DNA of 64,000 bases, from the NCBI RefSeq assembly GCF_965228805.1, contig NZ_CBDDIE010000003.1, forward strand, positions 3,224,001-3,288,000, given 5' to 3'. Positions 40,709-49,912 of the stretch are shown piece after piece. Positions within the stretch are counted from its first letter, which is position 1. Each line of letters begins with the position of its first letter. Source of the DNA: JASBTN01 sp965228805 (GTDB taxonomy: Bacteria; Pseudomonadota; Alphaproteobacteria; Rhodobacterales; Rhodobacteraceae). The position numbers and the translations under genes were made by a program. The notes beneath the pieces are model-generated. The model did no database searches. It was given only the letters and a program-made list of their open reading frames with translations, and was not told the origin of the DNA.

Positions 40709-41842
40709 TTACCAGATCAGATCGTGGTCGTCACCGGGCTGCGCGCCGTAGTGGCGGTTCAGATACTGCAACGCAATGCGCAGCATGTATTTGCCCGAAC
40801 GCTGCGGCATCTGCAGGTCGCTTTCAACCTGCTCCATGCCATGTTCCTGGCAGCAGACGCGCAGGAGCACCTCGCCCAGTTCCGGCTGCACGGCGGCCAT
40901 CGCGGCCTCGAACCGGCTCTTGGCGTCCATGCGCCGCTCCGCGCGCGAAGCTCCCGGCGCTGTCCCGCCCTGTCCACCCATCAAACCGTCCCAGTCGAAC
41001 CCGCCGGAGACATCGACGCCAGCCATCTCGAAGTCGCGTTGCAGGCGCTCCCCTGCGGCAACCAGATCGGACGAGAGATACATGCGCCCGGTCTTCTGAT
41101 CCTTGCGCCGGGCCAGCACGCGCAGCGGGCTTTCCATGCCGACGGTCTGCCCCCGCTTGCGTGGAACCTCCAGGCTGGATTGGTGGCCACGGCCAAAGAA
41201 ACCGGTGGCGGCGCGGGCCGGGCGGGCGTGGTCGAAGCCCGCCGGAGCCTCGGCAAAGCCCAGGGCGGCACTTTCATCCTCCGCCATGAAACGGTTCAGA
41301 ACCACGCGACCGGCGGGCGCAATGCGATAGCGGGCAACGCGGCCACTGCCTTCGCCAGCGATCCACTCCTTCACCGCCATTGCCTGGGCCACGGCGCGGT
41401 CACATTTGGCGCGGATCACCGGGCGGCCATCGGCGGCCTCGACCACCACGACGGCGGTGTCCACATTCGGGGTCACGGCCATCACCGCCCCGGCTTCCAA
41501 AAGCGCGCGCAGAACACGAGTCGCCTCGCGCCTCAAGGTCTGTTCGTCAGGCTGTTCGTCATTCATCGGGCGGGCATCCTTACTGCCGGATTTTACCCCT
41601 GTCGGATGACTGCGGCGCAATCGCCCGAGGTCGGTCAGCATACTGTCCACCAACGGGTCGTCGCGGCGCTTTTCGGTCTTTTGGACCTGTCGAGACACGG
41701 TTGACGGTGCGCAACCTTCCTGACGTGCCAGGGCGCGAATGGTTAACCCGCCCTCTACATGTTCCAGATACAACCGGAACGAATCCGGCAACCAAGACGG
41801 ATCAACGCCGTTGCCTTTTCCGTTTGACACATCGCGCGTCAT
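40709..41842 (-). CDS. DUF6456-type DNA-binding protein
   Basis: A 377-residue cytoplasmic protein. Residues about 20-60 look like a helix-turn-helix (LEHVEGGLTIRALARQEGCA, PSTVSRQVQKTEKRRDDPLV). The C-terminal 170 residues (PLRVLARRKDQKTGRMYLSS, LVAAGERLQRDFEMAGVDVS, LRVCCQEHGMEQVESDLQMP, QRSGKYMLRIALQYLNRHYG) match what I know as the DUF6456 domain of Rhodobacterales proteins. A regulatory role is likely but the target is unknown. The ATG at 41842 with a GGGGG upstream is preferred to a TTG at 41905. It is divergent from the DUF6477-type gene. Confidence 0.8.
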   Translation of the reverse strand: MTRDVSNGKGNGVDPSWLPDSFRLYLEHVEGGLTIRALARQEGCAPSTVSRQVQKTEKRRDDPLVDSMLTDLGRLRRSHPTGVKSGSKDARPMNDEQPDEQTLRREATRVLRALLEAGAVMAVTPNVDTAVVVVEAADGRPVIRAKCDRAVAQAMAVKEWIAGEGSGRVARYRIAPAGRVVLNRFMAEDESAALGFAEAPAGFDHARPARAATGFFGRGHQSSLEVPRKRGQTVGMESPLRVLARRKDQKTGRMYLSSDLVAAGERLQRDFEMAGVDVSGGFDWDGLMGGQGGTAPGASRAERRMDAKSRFEAAMAAVQPELGEVLLRVCCQEHGMEQVESDLQMPQRSGKYMLRIALQYLNRHYGAQPGDDHDLIW

Positions 41843-42097
41843 GTTTGCCCCCGTGTTGGCCCCGTTTCGCTGTCCCTTTGAAACAAGGCTTTCCGATATG
41901 AACAACTCATGGTTGCAGGTGGTCTTTTGACCCTACGCATGAATTGGTTACTGGAAAGTTAATTGTTTCCAGCGATAATTCAGTTTTGTTGCCAAACCTT
42001 CAACAATCGTAAAAGGCACCGTACGGTCCTATTGCAAAACGCAACACCCCTCTAGGTTGTGCAAATACTCGGGGCGACTCATCGAAAGGAGCCCGAC

Positions 42098-42391
42098 ATG
42101 ACCGACATCACCACCCTGCTCGCCAACCTTCGCCGCCCCCGCCTGCTGATCCGTGCCGCGCGCTTCGGGCTGACCGACTACAATCGCGACCGGGATCTGA
42201 AACGCGTGATGAAAGTGACCCGCGCGCCTTCGCCTGCCAAGGCGGTAGACGGGTTGATCGAGACAGAAGCCCGCATGGAAGCCACCCGCAAGGCCGGTGA
42301 CGCCAGCTATTCGGTCGCGCGCCATGTCGAGGTTTTGATCGCCCTGATGGCCGAAGCGCGCTTGCTGCCGCGCCAGAACCGCACCGCCTGA
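42098..42391 (+). CDS. Small DUF6477-type protein
   Basis: A 97-residue basic protein beginning MTDITTLLANLRRPRLLIRA and continuing AARFGLTDYNRDRDLKRVMK, which I associate with the DUF6477 family of Rhodobacterales. No signal peptide or membrane helix is present. AAAGGAG lies seven bases before the ATG. A strong hairpin (42406-42433) follows the stop. Its function is unknown; the divergent partner encodes a DNA-binding protein. Confidence 0.75.
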   Translation: MTDITTLLANLRRPRLLIRAARFGLTDYNRDRDLKRVMKVTRAPSPAKAVDGLIETEARMEATRKAGDASYSVARHVEVLIALMAEARLLPRQNRTA

Positions 42392-42405
42392 CCCCGATAT
42401 GCAGA

Positions 42406-42433
42406 GGGGCCGTCGGATCGCTCCGACGGCCCC
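42406..42433. terminator. Perfect 12-bp hairpin between convergent genes
   Basis: GGGGCCGTCGGA and TCCGACGGCCCC enclose a TCGC loop. It lies between the DUF6477-type gene (+) and mttB (-) and could act on both, although no T-run is present. Confidence 0.6.
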
Positions 42434-42461
42434 TGCCCGCATGCTCCGTGAGTAACGCGCC

Positions 42462-44006
42462 TTACGAGAAGGCGTCCGGCATGCTTTCCTTCTTGGCGGC
42501 GATATAGTCGGCCAGGCCCTGGGCGATGCCCGGATCCATCGCCGGTTGCTGGTAGTCGCCCAGCAGTTTCGCAACCCGTTCGGTGGCCAGTTGCATGGTG
42601 TCGCGGCCGCCTTCCTCTTCCCAGGTCTCAAACGGCTTGTAATCCAACAGGTCCGAGCGCCAGAAGCTCTGTTTGAAGTTCGCCTGCGTATGGGCGCAGC
42701 CCAGGTAGTGGCCGCCCGGGCCCACTTCGCGGATTGCATCCATCGCCTGGGCGTTCTCGTCGGCCGTGATGCCTTTCGCCAGGTGATGCAGCGTGCCCAG
42801 CTGGTCGGCGTCCATCACGAATTTCTCGAACGAGGACACCAGGCCGCCTTCCAGCCAGCCGGCCGAGTGCAGCATGAAGTTGACGCCCGACAGCAGACCC
42901 GCGTTCAGGGAGTTGGCGGTCTCATAGGCGGCCTGCGCATCGGGCAGTTTCGACCCGTTGAACGAGCCCGCTGAACGATAGGGCAGCCCCAGGCGGCGGA
43001 ACAGCTGGCCGCAGCCATAGGTGACCTGTGAGGCTTCCGGCGTGCCGAAGGTCGGCGCACCCGAGTTCATGTCGATCGAGCTGACGAAAGTTCCAGCGAT
43101 CACCGGTGCGCCCTTGCGGATCAGCTGGCTGTAGGCCACGCCTGCCAGCACCTCGGCCAGCACCTGGGTCAGCGTGCCCGCGACCGACACCGGCGCCATG
43201 GCGCCGCCAACGATGAAGGGCGAGATGATGGCGGCCTGGTTGTTCTCGGCGAACACTTCCAGCGCACCCATCATGACATCGTCATATTGCATCGGCGAGT
43301 TGATGTTGATGAGCGAGGTCATCACGGTGTTTTCCTGCACGAAGTCCTTGCCGAACAGGATCTCACACATCTCGACCGAATCCTGCGCGCGTTCCGGCGC
43401 GGTGACCGAGCCCATGAAGGGCTTGTCCGACAGGGTCATGTGGGCATGCAGCATGTCCAGGTGACGCTTGTTCACTGGCACGTCGGTCGGTTCGCACACG
43501 GTGCCGCCCGAGTGGTGCAGCCATTTGGACATGTAGCCCAGTTTCACGAACTTGCGGAAATCTTCCATCGTCGCATAGCGGCGGCCGCCATCGGCGTCGC
43601 GTACGAAGGGCGGGCCGTAGACCGGCGCCAGCACCAGGTTGTTGCCGCCGATGACAACATTGCGGTCGGGGTTACGCGCGTGCTGGGTGAACTGGCTCGG
43701 CGCGGTCTTGCACAGCTCGCGGGCCAGGCCGCGCGGAATGCGCACGCGTTCGCCTTCGACATCAGCCCCGGCCTCACGCCAGCGTTCCAGCGCCTTGGGG
43801 TTGTCGACAAAGTTCACGCCGACCTCTTCCAGAACGGTCTCGGCGTTGTATTCGATGATCTCGATCGCTTCCTGGTTCAGGATCTCGAGATTGGGGATGT
43901 TGCGCTCGATATACTTGGCGCATTCGATCTTGACGGCGGTGCGTTCTGCGCGGCGGGCGGCACCCCCACCCCCACGAGCCCTGCGACGGGTGCGTTCTTC
44001 GGCCAT
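42462..44006 (-). CDS. MttB-family corrinoid methyltransferase, non-pyrrolysine
   Basis: A 514-residue cytoplasmic protein of the trimethylamine methyltransferase superfamily. The N-terminus is unusually basic (RTRRRARGGGGAARRAERT). Family text includes VYGPPFVRDADGGRRYATME, MTSLININSPMQYD, ASQVTYGCGQLFRRLGLPYR and the C-terminal HYLGCAHTQANFKQSFWRSD. No in-frame amber codon replaces pyrrolysine, so it belongs to the MtgB-like group that demethylates glycine betaine or other quaternary amines in known cases. No corrinoid protein or MtgA-type partner is adjacent. GGAGG lies nine bases before the ATG at 44006. The substrate is inferred only at family level. Confidence 0.88.
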   Translation of the reverse strand: MAEERTRRRARGGGGAARRAERTAVKIECAKYIERNIPNLEILNQEAIEIIEYNAETVLEEVGVNFVDNPKALERWREAGADVEGERVRIPRGLARELCKTAPSQFTQHARNPDRNVVIGGNNLVLAPVYGPPFVRDADGGRRYATMEDFRKFVKLGYMSKWLHHSGGTVCEPTDVPVNKRHLDMLHAHMTLSDKPFMGSVTAPERAQDSVEMCEILFGKDFVQENTVMTSLININSPMQYDDVMMGALEVFAENNQAAIISPFIVGGAMAPVSVAGTLTQVLAEVLAGVAYSQLIRKGAPVIAGTFVSSIDMNSGAPTFGTPEASQVTYGCGQLFRRLGLPYRSAGSFNGSKLPDAQAAYETANSLNAGLLSGVNFMLHSAGWLEGGLVSSFEKFVMDADQLGTLHHLAKGITADENAQAMDAIREVGPGGHYLGCAHTQANFKQSFWRSDLLDYKPFETWEEEGGRDTMQLATERVAKLLGDYQQPAMDPGIAQGLADYIAAKKESMPDAFS

Positions 44007-44178
44007 GTCGTGATCCTCCGGGACTTTCCTGTTCGTCAATTGTGATAGCCCGGCAACGGGCTCAAATCCCGCCGCAAACGGCCATTGAGGGGCAAAAACG
44101 ACATTACCAGCAAAAGCGTCATCTCTGCAGCCATTGGACATGGGTTTACAAGGTCCTGAGGGCAGAGCACAAAACCCC

Positions 44179-44832
44179 ATGCATGACATGATCCTTGAAC
44201 GATGGACTCATGAGGCCGGAGGTGGCGCACCGGTCCCAATCCTGCCGGATGGGTGTCGGGATGTGATTTTAATGGATCCACCGGACGCACGGCCATTCTG
44301 GTTTCTCAGCCCACTACAGATCAGCGTGAACATGTCCTTCATTGCCGCAGGCACGCGCATGACCGGATACCGCCTGCGGCCAGGTAGCCAAGTCAATCTG
44401 CGGGAACTGCGCAAGGCGCTTGCGGGTCGCGACACCTGTGAAGACCTGAGCGAGCTGATTTGCGAGGCCACGGCGCAGGATGGCGGCCTGTACGACGCGT
44501 TGGCGCGGTTGTCGCAGGGCACTGCTGGCGCGGCCCGTGACCTGGGCCTGTCCGAACGCAGCCTGCAACGCCTGTTGCGGGCGCATGACCTGCCAAGCCC
44601 GGTCTTCTGGTCTCAACTGGCCCGCGCCCGACGCTCCGGGCACGCGGTGAGCCTTGGGCAGGACCTGGCCGAAGCCGCCGCCGATCACGGCTATGCCGAC
44701 CAGGCCCATATGACCCGCAGCCTACGCCGGTTTTTCGGGGCCACCCCGCGCCAGCTACGGGACGATCCGCGCCTTGTCCCGCAGCTCGCTCAGCCCGGAT
44801 TGGCCACCGGCGAGCAAATCTCGACCAGATAG
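44179..44832 (+). CDS. AraC-family transcriptional regulator
   Basis: A 217-residue regulator. The N-terminal part (LERWTHEAGGGAPVPILPDG, CRDVILMDPP) matches the ligand region of the DUF6597-type AraC proteins; the C-terminal AraC helix-turn-helix is LGLSERSLQRLLRAHDLPSP, LAEAAADHGYADQAHMTRSL, RRFFGATPRQLRDDP (about residues 125-195). It is divergent from mttB, 172 bases away, and could control it. The ATG at 44179 is chosen; the ribosome-binding site is weak. Its 3' end overlaps the VOC gene on the other strand by 43 bases. Confidence 0.85.
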   Translation: MHDMILERWTHEAGGGAPVPILPDGCRDVILMDPPDARPFWFLSPLQISVNMSFIAAGTRMTGYRLRPGSQVNLRELRKALAGRDTCEDLSELICEATAQDGGLYDALARLSQGTAGAARDLGLSERSLQRLLRAHDLPSPVFWSQLARARRSGHAVSLGQDLAEAAADHGYADQAHMTRSLRRFFGATPRQLRDDPRLVPQLAQPGLATGEQISTR

Positions 44833-45179
44833 CCATCCGGGTCCGCCACATAGGACGTCACCTGCCCCCAGGGTTCGTCGCGCGGCTCCTGCACCGGGGC
44901 GGCCCCGGCGGCCAGGGCAGCCTGAAACGCTCCCGCCACGTCATCGGTTTCAAACGCAATCTCGAACACCGGCGCAGCCGCATCCGGCCGCGCAGGCGAT
45001 TTGCCCAGGCTTTCCATCAGCGTGCGTGAGGAAAAGGCCAGCTTGGTCCCGCCGGTAACAAGTTCACCGTAATCGCCGCTGTCATGCAGGAACCCGCGTT
45101 TGAGCCCCAGAGCCTGCTCATAAAATGACAGGCTGCGGGTCACGTCCTGAACATAAAGAATGGTGTAGCGAAAGATCAT
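44790..45179 (-). CDS. VOC-superfamily (glyoxalase-like) protein
   Basis: A 129-residue single-domain protein of the vicinal-oxygen-chelate fold. It starts MIFRYTILYVQDVTRSLSFY, with a central FEIAFETDDVAGAFQAALAA and ends VTSYVADPDGYLVEICSPV, the second metal-ligand region. Members are dioxygenases, isomerases or resistance proteins; the reaction cannot be assigned. AAGGAGAG precedes the ATG at 45179. It overlaps the AraC gene tail-to-tail by 43 bases. Confidence 0.88.
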   Translation of the reverse strand: MIFRYTILYVQDVTRSLSFYEQALGLKRGFLHDSGDYGELVTGGTKLAFSSRTLMESLGKSPARPDAAAPVFEIAFETDDVAGAFQAALAAGAAPVQEPRDEPWGQVTSYVADPDGYLVEICSPVANPG

Positions 45180-45297
45180 CACTGCTCTCCTTTTTTTGCA
45201 TCTTCGCCCTCCTCGCACGGCCCACCACATCCGGTCTTGAAGATTTCCGACACAGCGCCGGATTGACCTTGGCCGCCCCCTGCCCTAGACGACCGTC

Positions 45298-46860
45298 ATG
45301 ACCCAGACATCGCACGACCGCCTTCTCATCATCGACTTCGGCAGCCAGGTCACGCAGCTCATTGCGCGCCGCCTGCGTGAGCTGAATGTCTATTGCGAAA
45401 TCCACCCCTATCAGAACGTCACCGCCGAGTTCATCCGCGAGATGGGCCCGAAGGCCGTGATCCTGTCGGGCGGGCCCGATTCAGTGACCCGCGAGGGCAG
45501 CCCGCGCGCGCCGCAGGAGCTGTTCGACATGGGGCTGCCGATCCTGGGCATCTGCTACGGCCAGCAGGTCATGATGACCCAGCTGGGCGGTAAGGTTGAA
45601 AGCGGTCATGGCACCGCCGAATTCGGTCGCGCCTATGTCACGCCGAAGGACGCCAACATCGACCTTCTGCGCGGCTGGTTCCTGGATGGGGACGAGCAGG
45701 TCTGGATGTCCCACGGCGACCACGTGTCGGAAATCGCCCCGGGGTTCGAGGTCTATGGCACCTCCCCCAACGCGCCTTTCGCGATCACCGCCGACATGGA
45801 CCGCCATTTCTATGCGGTGCAGTTCCACCCCGAAGTGCACCACACCCCGAACGGCAAGACGCTTTACGAAAACTTCGTCAAGCTGGCAGGTTTCAAGGGC
45901 GACTGGACCATGGGCGCCTATCGCGAGGAGATGATCCGCAAGATCCGCGAGCAGGTCGGCGACAAGAAGGTCATCTGTGCGCTCTCCGGCGGAGTCGACA
46001 GCTCGGTCGCCGCGATCCTGATCCACGAGGCCATTGGCGAGCAGCTGACCTGCGTCTTCGTCGACCACGGGCTGTTGCGCAAGAACGAGGCCGAGGAAGT
46101 CGTCGGCATGTTTCGCGAACATTACAACCTGCCGCTCATCCACGCCGATGAATCGGAGCTGTTCCTGGGGGAACTCGAAGGCCAGTCGGACCCGGAAACC
46201 AAACGCAAGATCATTGGCAAGCTGTTCATCGACGTGTTCCAGAAACACGCCGACACCATCGAGGGCGCCGAGTTCCTGGCCCAGGGCACTCTGTATCCCG
46301 ACGTGATCGAATCCGTGTCCTTCTCGGGCGGCCCCTCGGTCACCATCAAATCGCACCACAATGTGGGCGGTCTGCCCGAAAAGATGGGGCTGAAGCTGGT
46401 CGAACCGCTGCGCGAACTGTTCAAGGACGAGGTCCGCGCCCTGGGCCACGAACTGGGCCTGCCCGCGTCGTTCATCGGTCGCCACCCCTTCCCCGGACCG
46501 GGTCTGGCCATTCGCTGCCCCGGCGAGATCACCCGCGAGAAGCTCGAGATCCTGCGCGAGGCCGATGCGGTCTACATCGACCAGATCCGCAAACACGGGC
46601 TCTATGACGATATCTGGCAGGCCTTTGTCGCGATCCTGCCGGTGCGCACCGTGGGCGTGATGGGCGACGGGCGCACCTATGACTACGCCTGTGCCCTGCG
46701 CGCGGTCACCTCGGTCGATGGCATGACCGCGGATTATTACCCGTTCAGCCACGAGTTCCTGGGCGAAACCGCCACCCGGATCATCAACGAGGTCAAGGGC
46801 ATCAACCGCTGCACCTATGACATTACCTCGAAGCCCCCGGGCACCATCGAGTGGGAATGA
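45298..46860 (+). CDS. guaA: GMP synthase (glutamine-hydrolysing)
   Basis: A 520-residue two-domain enzyme that converts XMP to GMP using glutamine and ATP. The glutaminase triad is C86 (LGICYGQQ), H177 and E179 (QFHPEVHHT). The ATP pyrophosphatase P-loop ALSGGVDSSVAAIL follows at about residue 229, and the dimerisation domain ends PPGTIEWE as in other GuaA proteins. Length is normal. It starts a run of plus-strand genes; the family-8 glycosyltransferase follows after 55 bases. Confidence 0.97.
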   Translation: MTQTSHDRLLIIDFGSQVTQLIARRLRELNVYCEIHPYQNVTAEFIREMGPKAVILSGGPDSVTREGSPRAPQELFDMGLPILGICYGQQVMMTQLGGKVESGHGTAEFGRAYVTPKDANIDLLRGWFLDGDEQVWMSHGDHVSEIAPGFEVYGTSPNAPFAITADMDRHFYAVQFHPEVHHTPNGKTLYENFVKLAGFKGDWTMGAYREEMIRKIREQVGDKKVICALSGGVDSSVAAILIHEAIGEQLTCVFVDHGLLRKNEAEEVVGMFREHYNLPLIHADESELFLGELEGQSDPETKRKIIGKLFIDVFQKHADTIEGAEFLAQGTLYPDVIESVSFSGGPSVTIKSHHNVGGLPEKMGLKLVEPLRELFKDEVRALGHELGLPASFIGRHPFPGPGLAIRCPGEITREKLEILREADAVYIDQIRKHGLYDDIWQAFVAILPVRTVGVMGDGRTYDYACALRAVTSVDGMTADYYPFSHEFLGETATRIINEVKGINRCTYDITSKPPGTIEWE

Positions 46861-46915
46861 CAGGACATTCATCCTGCCCGACACCCCCTGATCCGCTTAA
46901 GAGAAAGGCCAGCCC

Positions 46916-47839
46916 ATGACCGAAACATCCGCGACGCCTCACGTCAGCTATGTCTTTGATGGCGGGTTCGCCCTGCCGACCATGGTCTCGGTCTTTTCGC
47001 TGCTGCAGCACCGCCCGAAGGATGTCGAGGTCCAGTTCTTTGTTACCGAGGACGTGCCGAAAATGCGCGCCACGGTCGAAAAACTGCAGGCACTGTTTCC
47101 CGGGGCCGAGATCAAGACCACAGTGATGACCCTGCCCGACACGCTGTCGCGTGACTTCATAGGCTATCCGGTGGCTGGTTTTGCGCGTCTTCTTTTGCCT
47201 GACTATCTGGACAAACGTACAATCTATCTGGACGGCGACACCTGGGTGCGTGACGACATCGGCGAGCTCTATGACCAGAACCTCGATGGCCGCGTTCTGG
47301 GAGCCTGCCTAGACGCCGCCTTCCTGAAACTCCTGTGGCGTTCCAAGCGCAACCCCAAACTCAAGCATCGCCGACTGGTCGAAATGCGCGCGGTTGACGC
47401 GATTGCCCCCTCCGAGGGGTATTTCAACGCCGGCATGATGGTCGTGGATATCCCAGCCCTGCGTGAACAAGGTCTGATCGAAGATTTCACAAATATCACC
47501 CGCGCCACCACGTTCTGGAGCGACAACGGACTGCTCTATCACGACCAGTCCTATCTGAACACGGTGTTCGGCGCCCATACCAAACGGCTCGATCCGCAGT
47601 GGAATGCGATCTGGGCGAACCGGTCGGCCAGCCACAAGGCGATTCCGGCCGAGCTGCGAGCCAAGTTTGCCGCCTCACAAGCCGATCCCGCCATCCTGCA
47701 CATGACCTCCAAGCCGAAGCCCTGGATCAAGCCGGTTTTGCGTGGCGGGCGGTTCGTCTGGGGGCAGAAGTACCGCAAGGTTCTCGCAGAGTTTCGCGAA
47801 CGCGTCGGTGCCGATGCCTGGGCGCAGCTCTCAACTTGA
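46916..47839 (+). CDS. Family-8 glycosyltransferase
   Basis: A 307-residue GT-A-fold enzyme. Motifs are the N-terminal VSYVFDGGFALPTMVSVFSL, the metal-binding DxD in RTIYLDGDTWVRDDI (about residues 101-115), EGYFNAGMMVVDIPALREQG and DQSYLNTVFG. GT8 enzymes transfer glucose or galactose, often onto lipopolysaccharide. No LPS gene is adjacent, so the acceptor is unknown. AAGAGAAAGG-type sequence precedes the ATG. The ABM-fold gene starts directly after its stop. Confidence 0.88.
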   Translation: MTETSATPHVSYVFDGGFALPTMVSVFSLLQHRPKDVEVQFFVTEDVPKMRATVEKLQALFPGAEIKTTVMTLPDTLSRDFIGYPVAGFARLLLPDYLDKRTIYLDGDTWVRDDIGELYDQNLDGRVLGACLDAAFLKLLWRSKRNPKLKHRRLVEMRAVDAIAPSEGYFNAGMMVVDIPALREQGLIEDFTNITRATTFWSDNGLLYHDQSYLNTVFGAHTKRLDPQWNAIWANRSASHKAIPAELRAKFAASQADPAILHMTSKPKPWIKPVLRGGRFVWGQKYRKVLAEFRERVGADAWAQLST

Positions 47840-47840
47840 G

Positions 47841-48119
47841 ATGATCACACTGACCGGATATATCCACGTGCCCGCCGACCGGCTGGAGGCCGTCAGTGCC
47901 GCCCTGCCCGCGCATATTGCGCTGACCCGGGCAGAGCCGGGGTGTTTGAGTTTCGAGGTCACGCCGGATCACGCCCAGCCCGGACGGTTCACCGTATCCG
48001 AGCGGTTCATCGACCGCGCTGCCTTTGACGCCCATCAGGCCCGCGCGGGCACCTCGCCCTGGGCCGAGGTCACGGCGGGCATTCCCCGACATTACACGAT
48101 CGAAGAGATCGAGGGGTAA
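47841..48119 (+). CDS. Antibiotic-biosynthesis-monooxygenase (ABM) domain protein
   Basis: A 92-residue single-domain protein: MITLTGYIHVPADRLEAVSA, LTRAEPGCLSFEVTPDH and FTVSERFIDRAAFDAHQ follow the ABM/YgiN ferredoxin-like pattern. Such proteins are dimeric quinol or polyketide monooxygenases, or heme-related enzymes, so the activity is open. It starts one base after the glycosyltransferase stop, so it is co-transcribed. It is followed by the double-hairpin element. Confidence 0.82.
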   Translation: MITLTGYIHVPADRLEAVSAALPAHIALTRAEPGCLSFEVTPDHAQPGRFTVSERFIDRAAFDAHQARAGTSPWAEVTAGIPRHYTIEEIEG

Positions 48120-48123
48120 CGCC

Positions 48124-48170
48124 CCAAGAAAGTTCGAGTTTTCTTGGCAGAATTCTTCGAAGAATTTTGG
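48124..48170. repeat. Double-hairpin intergenic element, copy A (likely bidirectional terminator)
   Basis: Two palindromes lie back to back: CCAAGAAA ... TTTCTTGG (48124-48147) and AATTCTTCGAAGAATT (48151-48166). Read on the minus strand, its order and joining sequence (TGCCAAGA) match the element at 58814-58862. It sits between convergent genes and offers U-rich ends in both directions. Confidence 0.65.
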
Positions 48171-48182
48171 CTGTGCCCCAGT

Positions 48183-49799
48183 TCAGCCCTTGCGCCGTTT
48201 CTTCAGCTCGCGGAAGTCAAACGCCCCGGCAAACGGGTCATCGTCGGCGCCGAAGATCTTGTGTTTCACAACCTTCTGCGTGCCGGTGACCGGCAGCGCG
48301 TCCATGAACCGTATCCAGCCGGGCGGTTTGTAATAGGCCATCTGCGCGAAGGCCGCGTCGAAGATCGCCCGTGCGGTGGCCTCATCCGCCGCGGCACCCG
48401 GGGCGGGCACGATACAGGCCATGACCTCCTCCTCGCGCACCGGGTCGGGCACGGCGATACAGGCGACATTGACCACGTTCGGGTCGTCGAACAGCACATT
48501 CTCGACCTCAGCCGCAGCGATGTTCTCGCCCGCGCGGCGGATTATGTTCTTGGCGCGATCGACAAAGAAGATCATGCCATCCGCGTTCATCGTCACCGTG
48601 TCGCCCGTGTGGAACCAGCCACCCGCCCAGACCTCCTCCGTGGCCTCCGGCTTGTTCAGGTAGCCCGAAAAGAACCCCTTGCGCGGGGTCGCTTCGCTGT
48701 GGCGGATGATCAGCTGGCCGGGGGTGTCCGGCGCCACATCCTGGTCATCTTGATCCACCACACGGCACTCCAACCCCGCCCGTGGACGACCCATGGCGCG
48801 GGTGTCGATCAGGCGCGGCTCCTCCGAGACATGCAGCATGCGGCACATCTCGGTCATGCCCCAGACCTCGATCAGCGGCAGGCCGAAACGCTCCTCGAAC
48901 ACGCCATGCAGCGACGGATCCACCCCGGCACCGAGCCCCATGCGCAGGTTGGCGGTGACCTCGGGGCCGGTGCCCTCTTCGGCCAGCAGCACCGAAATCA
49001 CCACGCCCAGGTAATGAAACACCGTCGCACCACAATCCTCGATATCGCGCCACCAGGTCCGGGCCGAGAACCGTTCGGGCTGGATCAGAGCATTGCCGCC
49101 GAGCATCGCGGCGAAGAAGGTCAGGATGCCCGCGTTTACGTGAAAGGCGGGCAGCGGATTCAGGATGCGCTCCTGCCCCTCGCGCAGCGAGATCATGCCA
49201 CCAACGCCCGCATAGCTTGCCCCCACCATCAGTTCGTATTCGTGGCTGAGGATGCAGCCCTTGGGTCGGCCGGTGGTGCCCGAGGTATAAAGCAGGCTGG
49301 CCTCGTCCGACGGTTCGACCGCCCCCGCGCTGGGCGTCACGCCCTGGGGTGCCAGGGGCAGCCGTTCCAGGAGGTCATCGACCAGCACGAAACGCGGATC
49401 GGCCTTGGCGGCCGCGATCCCGTCCCGCATCTGCGTGGCGAAACGGTCCGCAGCAATCGCCAGAACCGCGCCACTGTCCTCCAATAGATAGGACAGCTCA
49501 CCAGCGGTATAATCCGGATTGACCGGAACGCAGGACATGCCGATGCGCGCGAGCGCCAGCTTGATCATGTAATGTTCAGGGGTTGCGCCAACCAGAACGG
49601 CTGCCCGCATACCACGCCCATAGCCTGCGGCGGTCAGCGCCCCGGCCATGGCCTCTGCCGCCTGATCCATCTCAGCGTAGCTGAGTGTGCGGACCGGCGC
49701 ACCTTTCGTCTCCGGCGCGATGACGAAGGGGGTGTCGGGCCAGCGCCCAACGGCCTCGGCAAAGGCCTGGTCCACGGTTTTGCCGTCGATCTCGATCAT
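48183..49799 (-). CDS. AMP-dependent acyl-CoA synthetase
   Basis: A 538-residue acyl-activating enzyme. The phosphate loop LLYTSGTTGRPKGCILSH (about residues 172-189) is canonical, followed by the A5 region IEVWGMTEMCRM, WFHTGDTVTMNADGMIFFVD, DRAKNIIRRAGENIAAAEVE and the C-terminal lysine in GTQKVVKHKIF. It resembles crotonobetaine/carnitine-CoA ligase-like CaiC members, but the acid substrate is not fixed by sequence. It is convergent with the ABM gene, separated by the double-hairpin element, and divergent from the EamA transporter. Confidence 0.88.
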   Translation of the reverse strand: MIEIDGKTVDQAFAEAVGRWPDTPFVIAPETKGAPVRTLSYAEMDQAAEAMAGALTAAGYGRGMRAAVLVGATPEHYMIKLALARIGMSCVPVNPDYTAGELSYLLEDSGAVLAIAADRFATQMRDGIAAAKADPRFVLVDDLLERLPLAPQGVTPSAGAVEPSDEASLLYTSGTTGRPKGCILSHEYELMVGASYAGVGGMISLREGQERILNPLPAFHVNAGILTFFAAMLGGNALIQPERFSARTWWRDIEDCGATVFHYLGVVISVLLAEEGTGPEVTANLRMGLGAGVDPSLHGVFEERFGLPLIEVWGMTEMCRMLHVSEEPRLIDTRAMGRPRAGLECRVVDQDDQDVAPDTPGQLIIRHSEATPRKGFFSGYLNKPEATEEVWAGGWFHTGDTVTMNADGMIFFVDRAKNIIRRAGENIAAAEVENVLFDDPNVVNVACIAVPDPVREEEVMACIVPAPGAAADEATARAIFDAAFAQMAYYKPPGWIRFMDALPVTGTQKVVKHKIFGADDDPFAGAFDFRELKKRRKG

Positions 49800-49912
49800 T
49801 CCATGTCCTCCCGGCGCAGAGTGAACCGCCCCGCCAAGGGATTGGCAAGAGGCAGCGTGACGGGTGACGCAACGACGCTTGCACGGGGCACGGCGTGCGT
49901 TAGGGTGGCGCG

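Noticed and set aside
42462..44006. Pyrrolysine-containing trimethylamine methyltransferase
   Set aside because: The gene is a single open frame without an in-frame TAG, so it is a non-pyrrolysine MttB homologue.
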